Positions 14,145 through 24,200 of a DNA stretch of 35,135 nt are shown here, piece by piece (the first letter of the stretch is position 1; each line of letters starts with the position of its first letter). The stretch spans positions 1 to 35,135 of the forward strand of contig JAGAYH010000050.1 in NCBI GenBank assembly GCA_017940565.1, written 5' to 3'. The notes beneath the pieces were generated by a model. That model worked only from the letters and a program-made list of their open reading frames with translations. It had not been told where the DNA came from and ran no database searches. This DNA comes from Bacteroidaceae bacterium. GTDB taxonomy: Bacteria; Bacteroidota; Bacteroidia; Bacteroidales; Bacteroidaceae. The position numbers and the translations under genes were made by a program.

Positions 14145-16616
14145 ATGTTTGCCGACGTCATCCTGCCCCTGCCCGTTGAAGGCACCTACACCTACCGCTT
14201 GCCCGCCAGCCTTGAAGGCCGCGTGCAGACGGGACAGCGTGTCATTGTGCCCTTTGGAACTTCCAAACAATATTCGGGCATCGTAACCCGCATTCACAAC
14301 GAGTCGCCCGGGGGCAATTTCAAGATGAAGGAACTGGTGGACGTGCTGGAAGAACATCCCATACTGACACCACAGCAGTTGCGGCTGTGGCAGTGGATGG
14401 CCAGCTACTATCTGTGCCCCGTCGGCGATGTGTATAAAGCTGCCCTGCCATCGGGGCTGAAGCTGGCCAGCGAGAGCGTGCTGCAACTCAACGAAGATTT
14501 CGACCAATGGGGCTCACTCAGGCCTAAGGAACTGCAGGTATATGAACTGCTGAAAAACGGCAAGGCCAACACTGTGGCCCAACTGCAGAAACAACTGAAG
14601 GATTCGCGGGTGATGGCCTCAGTGAGAAGCCTGATGGAGAAAGGAGCGCTCACTGTTAAGGAAAGCATTGAAAACACCTTCCGCCCCAAGACGGAGAGCC
14701 ACGTGAGACTGGCGCCGCAATATCTGAAAGACGAGGCTACGCTCCACGCCTTGCTCGACACGCTGACACCGAAACGCTTGCAAATGGTCTCCGCCTATCT
14801 TGACCTGGCCGGTGTGCCCGCAGCCCTGACACTGAAAAATCCCAAACTCATCCAAGAAGTAAGCAAGGCCCAACTGCTCAGTCAGCCAGGCACCACTGAG
14901 GCCATACTCAGCATATTGAGAGTGAAAGGTATCATGGAGGTCTATAAGTACGAGATAGGGCGACTGAACACGGCAGAACAGGCCGTATCGCAACAGCTGC
15001 CTTTATCGGAATCGCAACAGACGGCTTTCAACGAAATAAATGACATTTTCAGAGAAAAGTCGGTCTGTCTGCTCCACGGCGTCACCTCCAGCGGCAAGAC
15101 AGAAGTTTATATCCGTCTCATCCGTGAGCAGTTGGCCCAAGGCAAGCAGGTGCTCTACCTGTTGCCGGAGATTGCCCTGACCACACAAATAACCAACCGC
15201 CTGCGCCGCATCTTCGGATCAGAACTGGGCGTTTACCACTCCCGCTTCCCCGACACAGAACGTGTTGAGATATGGCAGAAACAACTTTCGGGAAAGCCCT
15301 ACGGCGTAATGCTGGGAGCACGCTCAGCCCTGTTTCTGCCTTTCCAGAACCTGGGCCTCGTCATTGTGGACGAAGAACACGAGACCTCTTACAAGCAACA
15401 AGACCCGGCACCACGCTATAATGCTCGCGATGTAGCCATCGTACTGGCCTCATTCTATGGAGCCAAGACACTGCTTGGGACGGCCACCCCCAGTCTGGAA
15501 ACCTACTGGAACACCCAAAGCGGAAAATATGGTCTGGTGAAACTCATGCAACGTTTCGGCAATATGCAGTTGCCTAAAATAGAGGTGGCCGATGTGAAGG
15601 AACTGCTCCGCACGAAACAAATGAAACTGCCCTTCTCGCCGCGGCTGATCGAAGAAATCAAAGCAGCGCTGCAGAACAAAGAGCAAGTCATTCTGTTCCA
15701 AAACCGCCGCGGCTATGCTCCAGTGGTCGAATGCGCCGTCTGCGGGTGGACTCCCACCTGCGAGACCTGCGACGTGACCCTCACTTATCATCAGAAAGAG
15801 AACCGACTGGTGTGCCACTATTGCGGCAAGTCGTTTGCAGTTCCAAAGACCTGTCCCAACTGCGAAAGTACCGACCTGCGGCAGTTCGGTTTTGGCACGG
15901 AAAAGATTGAAGAAGAAGTTCATCACCTCTTTCCAGACGCCCGCACCGCCCGCCTCGACCTTGACACGACACGTGCCCGTACAGCCTATGAACGCATCTT
16001 GGGCGATTTTGCCAACCGCAAGACCGACATTCTTATCGGCACACAAATGGTGTCAAAAGGCCTCGACTTCGACGGGGTGCACGTGGTCGGCATTCTCGAC
16101 GCCGACGCCATGCTCACCCGGCCCGACTTCCGCAGTTTTGAGCGCGCCTTCCAGATGATGGCCCAAGTGGCCGGACGCTCCGGACGACGGGGCAAGCAGG
16201 GCTACGTCATACTGCAGACACGCCGCGCCAACTACCCCATCATCGACCAAGTCATTCGCAACGACTACAAGTCAATGTACGAAGAACAGCTGGCGGAACG
16301 CCAGGAGTTCCACTACCCGCCTTTCTACCGGCTCATCTACATTCAAGTGCGCCACCGAGACTACAACGTTGTGGAACACGCCTCCCAAGTGTTAGCCTCC
16401 ACCCTGCGCTCGGTCTTCGGCGACCGAGTGCTGGGACCTGACAAGCCCCCCGTGAGCCGCGTACAACTCATGTTTATCCGTAAGATAGCCATAAAAATTG
16501 AGCGACAGGCCGACAGCGGACATATAAGAGACTTGCTCCGCCATGCAGCACAAACACTTGCTGAGCGACTGGAGTTCCATGCCGTGCAACTGGTATTCGA
16601 TGTCGATCCGCTATAA
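14145..16616 (+). CDS. priA: Primosomal protein N' (replication restart helicase)
   Basis: An 823-aa 3'-5' superfamily 2 helicase that reloads the replisome at stalled forks. In order: the 3'-DNA-binding domain beginning FADVILPLPVEGTYTYRLP; Walker A GVTSSGKTEVY near residue 315; Walker B VDEEHETSYKQQ; GTATPSLET; a zinc-binding insert with paired cysteines (CAVC, CETC, CHYC, CPNC) around residues 530-575; and helicase motifs IGTQMVSKGLDFDGV and QVAGRSGRRGKQG. Length and order are canonical for Bacteroidetes PriA. It is third in the co-directional run after aminopeptidase P and the gamma-CA-like gene, and no promoter is obvious in the 27-nt gap. Confidence 0.95.
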   Translation: MFADVILPLPVEGTYTYRLPASLEGRVQTGQRVIVPFGTSKQYSGIVTRIHNESPGGNFKMKELVDVLEEHPILTPQQLRLWQWMASYYLCPVGDVYKAALPSGLKLASESVLQLNEDFDQWGSLRPKELQVYELLKNGKANTVAQLQKQLKDSRVMASVRSLMEKGALTVKESIENTFRPKTESHVRLAPQYLKDEATLHALLDTLTPKRLQMVSAYLDLAGVPAALTLKNPKLIQEVSKAQLLSQPGTTEAILSILRVKGIMEVYKYEIGRLNTAEQAVSQQLPLSESQQTAFNEINDIFREKSVCLLHGVTSSGKTEVYIRLIREQLAQGKQVLYLLPEIALTTQITNRLRRIFGSELGVYHSRFPDTERVEIWQKQLSGKPYGVMLGARSALFLPFQNLGLVIVDEEHETSYKQQDPAPRYNARDVAIVLASFYGAKTLLGTATPSLETYWNTQSGKYGLVKLMQRFGNMQLPKIEVADVKELLRTKQMKLPFSPRLIEEIKAALQNKEQVILFQNRRGYAPVVECAVCGWTPTCETCDVTLTYHQKENRLVCHYCGKSFAVPKTCPNCESTDLRQFGFGTEKIEEEVHHLFPDARTARLDLDTTRARTAYERILGDFANRKTDILIGTQMVSKGLDFDGVHVVGILDADAMLTRPDFRSFERAFQMMAQVAGRSGRRGKQGYVILQTRRANYPIIDQVIRNDYKSMYEEQLAERQEFHYPPFYRLIYIQVRHRDYNVVEHASQVLASTLRSVFGDRVLGPDKPPVSRVQLMFIRKIAIKIERQADSGHIRDLLRHAAQTLAERLEFHAVQLVFDVDPL

Positions 16617-16670
16617 AAAATAGGATACGAAAATCTTCTTACTTTGTTATTTTCTTTCAATTTATTGTAG

Positions 16671-16678
16671 TATCTTTG
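16671..16678 (+). promoter_or_regulatory. -7 element upstream of the small ORF / M16 peptidase
   Basis: TATCTTTG matches TAnnTTTG; the nearest upstream TTG (16644-16646) is 24 nt away, longer than usual. The predicted transcript would carry the 19-aa frame at 16709 and then the peptidase gene at 16803, leaving a leader of about 115 nt. Confidence 0.45.
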
Positions 16679-16708
16679 CCGCAAATTTCAACTTAATCAT
16701 TAAGAACA

Positions 16709-16768
16709 ATGTTGAAGACGATTAAATGGTTGGCATGGAAATGGACGACAAAGAAAAAGAAGAAATAG
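16709..16768 (+). CDS. Possible 19-aa basic peptide in the M16 leader
   Basis: ATG at 16709 opens a 19-codon frame, MLKTIKWLAWKWTTKKKKK, then TAG. It has three Trp residues in an amphipathic stretch followed by a five-lysine tail. It lies between the -7 box and the M16 peptidase gene, ending 34 nt before that ATG. Tiny Trp/Lys-rich frames like this can be leader peptides or membrane-active small proteins. I do not recognise it and chance cannot be excluded. Confidence 0.35.
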   Translation: MLKTIKWLAWKWTTKKKKK

Positions 16769-16802
16769 ATATTCACTAATTATTAACATCAAAAAAAGAG
16801 TT

Positions 16803-19640
16803 ATGATGTCGTTGAATAAAAAAATACTGATACTGACAGCCGGCTTGCTCCTCTGCAGCCAGGCTAAGGCACAGATGGAAGCCGGCTTACAAGCGCTGCC
16901 ATTTGACAAGGAAGTAGTAAAGGGAACTCTCCCCAACGGGATGACCTATTACATTCAGCACAACGAGAACCCCAAGGGCCGCGCTTTCTTCTACATTGCC
17001 CAAAAGGTCGGTTCTGTTCAGGAAGATGAAGACCAGCGCGGTCTGGCCCACTTCCTGGAGCACATGTGCTTCAATGGCAGTGACCACTTCAAAGGTAACG
17101 GTGTAGTGAACTTCTGTCAGCGCATCGGCGTACAGTTCGGCGCCGACTTGAACGCCTACACCGCCGCCGACCGCACGGTATATAACATCAACAACGTGCC
17201 CACGGCTGACCAAGCAAACCTCGACTCCTGTCTTTTCATTCTTTACGACTGGGCCAACGGACTGACGCTTGACCCGAAGGAGATAGACAAGGAGCGCGGT
17301 GTCATTCACGAAGAATGGCGCATGCGTTCAGGAGCCTACATGCGTATTTTGGAGCGCCAGCTCGAGACCATCATGCCAGGCTCCAAGTATGGCAAGCGGC
17401 TGCCCATCGGACTGATGAGCGTAATCGACAACTTTGAGCCCCAAACCCTGCGCAACTACTACGAGAAATGGTATCGCCCCGACCTGCAAGGGCTTGTCAT
17501 TGTAGGCGATATTGACGTAAAAGCCATGGAGAAGAAGGTGAAAGACCTCTTCTCGCCCATCGAGAAGGCCAAGAGCCCGGCCAAGTTCGAGTACTTTGAA
17601 GTTCCCAAAAACGACCAGCCCATCTTTGCTGTGGACAAGGACAAGGAAGTGACTTCACCCATCGTAATGTTCATGATCAAGCACGACCAGTTGCCACGCG
17701 AATACCGCAACACGGCCGCTGCCCTGCCCATGAACTACATCATAAACGTCCTCTGCAAGATGTACAATTACCGCTTTGACGACCTCAAGCAGAACCCGGA
17801 AGCCCCGTTCAATGTCCTTGAGATGAGCGACGGTCCCTTCCTCTTGGCAAACAACCAGAAGGCACTCTCCTTTGAGATGGTGCCCAAAGACGGTAAGACC
17901 AAGGAAGCCGTGGCTGACCTGACACGCGAAATCGTACGGGTAGGCAAATACGGGTTCAACTACTTTGAATACGACCGTGCCAAAAAGCAGTTCCTCAGCG
18001 ACCTTGACCAGGCCCGCGACGCCCGCAAGACCATCAAGAGCGAGCAGCTGGTTAACGAGTGCGTGGAGCACTTCCTTGAGAACGAACTGAAGACTGACTT
18101 TGAAACGGAGTACCAGATATACCAGCTAATCGCCCAAGCGCTGCCTATTGACATGGTAAACGGAGTTGCCAAGGAATTGGTGGGTACCGTGGACACCAAC
18201 GTAGTGTGTCTGGCCATGTATCCTGAGCGCGAAAACTACGAAGTGCCGACGGCCCAACTATTCAGTCAGACACTCAGTGAGGTGAAAGCCGAGGATATTC
18301 AGCCCTACGAGTCAGCTGTCGTTGACACTAAACTCATCGACAACGAGCCTAAGGCCGGCAAGATTAAGAACGAATTGCCCGCTGACAATTTCGGATACAA
18401 GACTCTGGAACTCTCCAATGGCATCAAGGTGCTCTACAAGAAAACCGACTTCGATGAAGCCAAGGTTCTGTTCACGGCTGTCAGCAAAGGCGGCAATGCC
18501 AAGCTTCCTCTCGAGCAGATGGACAACGTGGCCGTGTTCGACGATGTGATGGCCGACAACGGACTGGGTAAGTTCAACAGCAACGACCTCCGCAAAGCCC
18601 TCACCGGCCGCCAAGTCAGCCTGGCACCCAGCCTCGGACACCTGAGCGAATCGCTCAGCGGTTTTTCATCTCCCAAAGACTTGCGCACACTGATGCAGCT
18701 CATCTACCTGCAGTTTACAGAAATAAGCTACGACACGCTCAACTACCGCAACGTCATCAAACAGGAAGAACAGGCTCTGGCCAACCGCAACGCCAATCCG
18801 CTGAGTGCCTTCCAGGACTCCATCATGGTACGCATTGCCAATAACAATCCGCGCCAACAGCCCATGACACTTCAACGCCTGACCAATGTCAACTACGACC
18901 AGATACTGCAAATCGCCGTAGAACGTTTCGGTGCGCCAAATGATTTCACGTTCATCTTCACCGGCAATGTCGACGAAGACTCCCTGCGTCTTCTTGCCAG
19001 CCAGTACTTGGCCAGTCTGCCCGTCAACAACCAGTCGGAAGACATCACTGACGACGGCGTGCGCCTGTGGACCGGCAATCAGCTGTGCCGCTTCGAAAAG
19101 AAGATGGAAACGCCCATCACCTACATGCTCCAGGTGTGGAACGGCAAATATGAGAACAACGTGAAAAACCGTGCCGTTGCCCTTGCTGCCGGCGGTGTGC
19201 TCGACGACATTTATCTGAAGAGCATCCGCGAAGAGCACAGCTTCGCCTACTCGGTGAACGCCTCCATCGGGATGCAGGATATGCCCGAATCACACTTCAT
19301 CTTACAGACCATAGCCCCCGTCACTCCTGAGAAGACCGACTCCGCTCTGGCTCTAATTGATGAAGGACTGAAGCAACTGGCCGAAAAGCCCGCTCCTGCC
19401 GACGTGCTGGCCAAGACCAAGGAGCAGATGCTCAAGAGCTATGAAAACAGTCTGCGCGAAAACAGTTATTGGCAAGGCCTGGCCGTGACACGCATCCTCT
19501 TCGGACGCGACGGCTTCACCGGTTACAAAGAAGCCATCGAGGCTGTCACCCCCGAAGACGTACAAGCCTTCGTGCGCGACGTCGTTCTCAAGCAGAACAA
19601 CCGCCTCAACCTGCTCATGACACCCGCTGCAGGCGAGTAA
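16803..19640 (+). CDS. Secreted M16 (pitrilysin-family) zinc peptidase
   Basis: A 945-aa metallopeptidase with a signal peptide of about 24 residues (hydrophobic ILILTAGLLLCSQAKAQ), placing it in the periplasm or outer envelope. The inverted zinc motif HFLEH supplies His83, Glu86 and His87, and the downstream acidic helix EIDKERGVIHEEW (about 160-172) contains the third ligand. The four-domain layout is visible: active N-half (about 35-240), M16 middle domain, and an inactive second half from about residue 515 (FGYKTLELSNGIKVLYKK), which lacks HxxEH. A clean intrinsic terminator follows. The first of two consecutive ATGs (16803, 16806) is taken. Peptide degradation in the periplasm is the family role; substrates are unknown. 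Confidence 0.92.
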   Translation: MMSLNKKILILTAGLLLCSQAKAQMEAGLQALPFDKEVVKGTLPNGMTYYIQHNENPKGRAFFYIAQKVGSVQEDEDQRGLAHFLEHMCFNGSDHFKGNGVVNFCQRIGVQFGADLNAYTAADRTVYNINNVPTADQANLDSCLFILYDWANGLTLDPKEIDKERGVIHEEWRMRSGAYMRILERQLETIMPGSKYGKRLPIGLMSVIDNFEPQTLRNYYEKWYRPDLQGLVIVGDIDVKAMEKKVKDLFSPIEKAKSPAKFEYFEVPKNDQPIFAVDKDKEVTSPIVMFMIKHDQLPREYRNTAAALPMNYIINVLCKMYNYRFDDLKQNPEAPFNVLEMSDGPFLLANNQKALSFEMVPKDGKTKEAVADLTREIVRVGKYGFNYFEYDRAKKQFLSDLDQARDARKTIKSEQLVNECVEHFLENELKTDFETEYQIYQLIAQALPIDMVNGVAKELVGTVDTNVVCLAMYPERENYEVPTAQLFSQTLSEVKAEDIQPYESAVVDTKLIDNEPKAGKIKNELPADNFGYKTLELSNGIKVLYKKTDFDEAKVLFTAVSKGGNAKLPLEQMDNVAVFDDVMADNGLGKFNSNDLRKALTGRQVSLAPSLGHLSESLSGFSSPKDLRTLMQLIYLQFTEISYDTLNYRNVIKQEEQALANRNANPLSAFQDSIMVRIANNNPRQQPMTLQRLTNVNYDQILQIAVERFGAPNDFTFIFTGNVDEDSLRLLASQYLASLPVNNQSEDITDDGVRLWTGNQLCRFEKKMETPITYMLQVWNGKYENNVKNRAVALAAGGVLDDIYLKSIREEHSFAYSVNASIGMQDMPESHFILQTIAPVTPEKTDSALALIDEGLKQLAEKPAPADVLAKTKEQMLKSYENSLRENSYWQGLAVTRILFGRDGFTGYKEAIEAVTPEDVQAFVRDVVLKQNNRLNLLMTPAAGE

Positions 19641-19655
19641 AAAAATAAGGATATC

Positions 19656-19687
19656 AAAAAAAGCGTTGCTCCGGCGACGCTTTTTTT
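19656..19687 (+). terminator. Intrinsic terminator of the M16 peptidase gene
   Basis: The stem A7-GCGTTGC / GCGACGC-T7 (19656-19669 with 19674-19687, one G-T wobble, loop TCCG) ends in a run of T. It lies 16 nt after the stop codon. Confidence 0.9.
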
Positions 19688-19722
19688 GTACCCTTTCTGC
19701 ATCCAATCACACCAGAAAGCCT

Positions 19723-19730
19723 TAACTTTG
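19723..19730 (+). promoter_or_regulatory. -7 element of the DUF5009-like gene
   Basis: TAACTTTG, 38 nt upstream of the ATG at 19769. No TTTG lies at the expected -33 position. Confidence 0.45.
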
Positions 19731-19768
19731 CCCTAATAAAATAAAAACATAGAATAAGAACGAACGTT

Positions 19769-20896
19769 ATGAAACAAACAGCCCCTAAAAGCGACGCCCC
19801 CAAGGGCGGTCGTCTGATGTCGTTAGATGCCCTGCGAGGCTTCGACATGTTGTTCATCATGGGCGGCGCCGGCATGCTGGCCGCCTTGGCCGAATGGTTC
19901 CCCTGCGGTGTCACCGAAGCCATAGCCAACCAGATGAAACACGTGGAGTGGCATGGTCTGGCCCACCACGACACCATCTTCCCCCTCTTCCTCTTCATCG
20001 CCGGCATCGCCTTCCCCTTCTCGCTCGCCAAACAGCGTGAGCGTGGCAAATCGTCGTGGGACATCCACATGAAGGTCATCCGCCGCGGCCTGCTGCTCGT
20101 GCTCCTCGGCATGATCTACAACGGTCTGCTCCAGTTCAACTTTGCCGAACTGCGCTGCGCCAGCGTGCTGGCCCGCATCGGTCTGGCCTGGATGTTCGGC
20201 GCCCTCATCTTCATGCACACCCGCTGGCAGACGCGCGTCGGCATCACCGCCCTGCTCCTTGTGGGCTACTGGCTCGTGGCCGCTTTCATTCCTGCTCCCG
20301 ATGCCGACGGCGCCGACATCTTCTCCGCCCAGGGCTCCATCGTGGGCTACATCGACCGCATCCTCTTGCCCGGACGGCTCATCTACGGCAACATCGACCC
20401 TGAGGGGCTGCTGAGCACCTTCCCCGCCATCGGCACCGCCCTGCTGGGCATGTTCACCGGCGAATGGATCAGGAACGACCGCGTCAGCCCCGGCCGCAAA
20501 GTCCTCGGCATGGTTGTGGCCGGCATCGTGCTGCTCGTCCTCGGCCTACTGTGGAACGAAGTTTTCCCCATCAACAAAAAGATGTGGACCAGTTCCTTCG
20601 TGCTCGTCGTAGGCGCCTACTCCGTGCTCATCTTCGCACTCTTCTACTACCTCATCGACGTGCGTGGCTGGCGCCGCTGGACGCTCTTCTTCACCGTCAT
20701 CGGCATGAACTCCATCACCGTCTATCTCGGCCAGAGCTTCATCAGCTTCTGGGGCACCTCCGACAAAATCTTCGGCGGCCTCATCCGACTCCTGCCTGAG
20801 AACAGCCACACGTTCTTCGTCAACCTGGCCTACATCATCGTTGTCTGGCTCGTGCTCTACTTCCTCTACCGCAAGCGCGTGTTCCTGAAAGTATAA
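19769..20896 (+). CDS. DUF5009 / NagX-like multispanning acyltransferase
   Basis: A 375-aa inner-membrane protein of the HGSNAT/NagX (COG4299-like) group, which transfers acetyl groups across the membrane onto sugars. The N-terminus is hydrophilic, then SLDALRGFDML opens the first of about ten transmembrane segments; this RG(F/L)D..L.I pattern is the family hallmark. The loop VEWHGLAHHDTIFPLFLFIAG carries the conserved His and Asp-Phe-Phe region expected to be catalytic. Later segments (GLLSTFPAIGTALLGMFTGEWIR, FFTVIGMNSITVYL) are also typical. A link to amino-sugar recycling with the GH20 enzyme in this window is attractive but only inferred. It is monocistronic and followed by palindromic repeat copy 3. 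Confidence 0.87.
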   Translation: MKQTAPKSDAPKGGRLMSLDALRGFDMLFIMGGAGMLAALAEWFPCGVTEAIANQMKHVEWHGLAHHDTIFPLFLFIAGIAFPFSLAKQRERGKSSWDIHMKVIRRGLLLVLLGMIYNGLLQFNFAELRCASVLARIGLAWMFGALIFMHTRWQTRVGITALLLVGYWLVAAFIPAPDADGADIFSAQGSIVGYIDRILLPGRLIYGNIDPEGLLSTFPAIGTALLGMFTGEWIRNDRVSPGRKVLGMVVAGIVLLVLGLLWNEVFPINKKMWTSSFVLVVGAYSVLIFALFYYLIDVRGWRRWTLFFTVIGMNSITVYLGQSFISFWGTSDKIFGGLIRLLPENSHTFFVNLAYIIVVWLVLYFLYRKRVFLKV

Positions 20897-20983
20897 ACCT
20901 ATCAGGGCCGCTCACGCGGCCTCTCATTCCGCGTGGCCAGACCGCAGTTTTGCCTTTTCATTCAAAAGTCGGACTTCGGATTG

Positions 20984-21021
20984 CAGAAACGGCGCCTCAA
21001 AATTTTGAGGCGCCGTTTCTG
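20984..21021. repeat. Palindromic repeat family, copy 3 (38-nt perfect palindrome)
   Basis: CAGAAACGGCGCCTCAAAA (20984-21002) is followed directly by its exact reverse complement (21003-21021). The core CGGCGCCTC and the 5' flank CGGA-TTGCAGAA are shared with copies 1 and 2. It lies between the membrane acyltransferase and putA, where it could terminate the former. No direct extra copy of the arm is present here. Confidence 0.75.
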
Positions 21022-21146
21022 ATTTTATTCAGAGAGCCCAGGGCCCTCCGAACAATCCATAATAGTCTGAACAAGTGGAAAACTCTGACGGATGTGAACT
21101 CTCAGGAGTTTTTGCAAACTGCACCTGTCAAAAAAACCGGCGAAAG

Positions 21147-21178
21147 TTTGGCGGTACGGAGAATTAGCGCTAATTTTG
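21147..21178 (+). promoter_or_regulatory. putA promoter
   Basis: TTTG (21147-21150), a 20-nt gap, then TAATTTTG (21171-21178): a full Bacteroidetes-type match. The predicted start near 21185 leaves a leader of about 32 nt. The remaining spacer 21022-21146 shows nothing I can name. Confidence 0.65.
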
Positions 21179-21216
21179 AAGGGCAAAGAAATACTAACTC
21201 CTAATATTACAAGAAT

Positions 21217-24200
21217 ATGGCTGAACAAAGATTTCCGACCGTCGAGGAAGTGTTCTCATGGATGAGGAAACTCTACGACGAGAGCTATTCGGGACTGACA
21301 AAGACCGAAAAGAACGAGCAACACATGTACGGCACCATGGTGACGACACCGAACGACAAGAAGTTTATCGTGCGTATGCTCGACGAAACCAGTCAGGTGC
21401 GCGACCGCCAGAAGCTGGCCATCCGCGTGCGTGACTTGATCAACCAGTACGGCATCCCCAAATTCCTGGGCTGGGGCGACCGCATCCTCTTCTGGATGTA
21501 TCAGAAGTTCGCCTACCTGCCGCTGTTCAATTGGGTGTCAGTACCCATCATCAAGTGGCGTCTGCGCCGCGACACCAGCCGTGTCATCATCGACCAGGCC
21601 CGTCCCAACCTGACGCGCCACCTGGCCGAACGTTTTGAGGAAAACATCGGGCAGAACGTCAATCTGCTGGGCGAAGTGGTGCTCGGCGACGGCGAGGCCG
21701 ACAAACGCTATTATTCCTATCTGGACGCCCTGAAAGAGCCGGACATCAACTATATCAGCGTGAAAATCTCGGGCATCTACGCCCAGACCCACGCCCTGAA
21801 CTACAAGGAGTGCTTCCCCGAACTGGTGCGCCGCATGTCGGAACTCTACCAGGCCGCCATCGACAATCCCTACACCGACCCGGAGGGCGTGAAGCGCGCC
21901 AAGTTCGTCAACCTTGACATGGAGGAATACAAGGACGCCCACCTGACGATGAAACTCTTCAAGGAGGTGCTCTCGCTGCCGCAGTTCAAGAACTATGAGG
22001 CCGGCATCGTGGTGCAGGCCTACCTGCCCGACGCCTGGGACTTCCAGACGGAACTGCTCGAGTTCGCCAAGGCCCGTGTGGCCGACGGCGGCGCACCCAT
22101 CAAGATGCGCATTGTCAAGGGATGCAACCTCGACATGGAGAACATCGTCAGCGACCTGCGCGGCTGGCCCAACCCCGTGCGCCCCGACAAGACCGAGGTC
22201 GATGCCAACTATCTGCACATCATCGAGCGCGGCCTGAAGCCCGAGAACGCCCGCGTGCTCCACATCGGCATGGCCTCGCACAACCTCTTTACCATTTCCT
22301 ATGCCTACCTGCTCACCGAAATGTACCAGACGCCGAAAGACTGCTTCTGCTTCGAAATGCTCGAGGGCATGGCCAACCACGTATGGCGCGCACAGAAGAA
22401 ACTGGGCAACCATGTCATCCTCTACACCCCCGTGGTGAAGAAGGAACATTTCCTCAACGCCATCTCCTATCTGGTGCGCCGCATGGACGAAAACACCGCG
22501 CCCGACAACTTCCTCACCCACTCCTTCTCGCTCAAGCCCGACACCAAGGAATGGAAGGAACTGGAACAACAATTTATCAATGCCTATAACATGAAAGACT
22601 CTATTACACACATTCCCACACGCGTCCAGGACCGCAACCAGCCCTACGTGGGCCAGGAACCGCGCGACGAGATGATCAATGAGCCCGACACCGACTTCGA
22701 CCGCTTCTGCAACCAGGAGTGGGTAGAGAAAATCTTTGCCAAATGGAAGTCGCAAGGCCAGATGACCGGCGACAAGGCCGAATGGGGCGACTGGAAGCCC
22801 GGCGACCTGCTGCCCACGCAGATTGGTGCCGAACTGGTCTATAACGACGACCGCGCCAAATACTTCGACCGCAGCCAGGACGGCGACGTCATCGTCTGCG
22901 AAATGTCGCGTGCCAACAAGGAACAGACCGAGAAAATCCTCGCCATCGCCGAGGCCGACCCGGGCGGCTGGCGCAACACCTCGATTGAGGAGCGTCACCA
23001 GATTATGTACCGCGCCGCCAACATCCTCGGCGAGATGCGCGGTGACCTGAACGGCTCCATGTGCGCCATCACCGGCAAAACCGTTGAGGAAGGCGACGTG
23101 GAGGTGTCGGAAGGCATCGACTACTGCCGCTTCTACACCACGACGATGAAGAAGTATGCCGCCCTCGACGACATCGAGATGAAGGCCAAAGGCACCGTGC
23201 TCGTGCTCTCGCCGTGGAACTTCCCCTGCGCCATCCCCTGCGGCGGCGTAGTGGCCGCCCTGGCATCGGGCAACACCTGCATACTGAAACCGGCCACCGT
23301 GGCTGCTCCCGTAGCCTGGCTCTTCGCCAAAGCCTTCTGGGAGGCCGGTGTACCCAAGGAAGCCCTGCAGGTCATCATTGCCGACCGTGAGGCCACCCCG
23401 TTGCTGACGTCGTCGCCCGTGGTAAAACACATCATCCTCACCGGCGGCACGGAGACGGCCCAAAGCATTGCCCACGCCAACCCACGCAAACCCCTGTCGG
23501 CTGAAACCGGCGGCAAGAACGTGATGATACTCACCGCCCAGTGCGACCGCGACCACGCCATCATGAACGCCTGCCGCTCCGCCTTCGGCAATGCCGGACA
23601 GAAGTGCTCCGCCTGCTCCATCCTGCTCGTGGAACGCTCCGTATACAACGACCCCGTCTTCTTCGAGAAACTCAAGGACTGCGCTTCCTCGCTCAAGGTG
23701 GGCGGCGTATGGAACGCCGGCAACATCGTCGGTCCCATGATTACCAACCAGAACGACAAGCTGCTCCAGGCCTTCACCCTCGAGCCCGGTGAGAAATGGC
23801 TCATCGCACCGGAGTTTGTGGACGAAAAGAAATTCATTCTGAAACCGACCGTGAAGTACGACGTGAAACCGTCGTCGTTCACCTTCCGCACCGAGCTCTT
23901 CGCCCCGCTGCTGGCCGTCACGCCTTACGACACGCTGGAGGAAGCCGTCGACCTGGTCAACGGCCTCGACTACGGCCTCACCTCGGGCATTCAGACCCTC
24001 GACGAGCAGGAGCAAAAGTACTGGAAGGACCACATCCAGGCCGGCAACCTCTACATCAACCGCGGCATCACCGGTGCCATCGTCAACCGCCAGCCCTTCG
24101 GCGGCATGAAACTCTCCGCCTTCGGCCCCGGTCTCAAGGCCGGCGGACCCAACTACTGCGGCCAGTTCATGTACATCACCGACAAGCCCGGCTCCACCAC

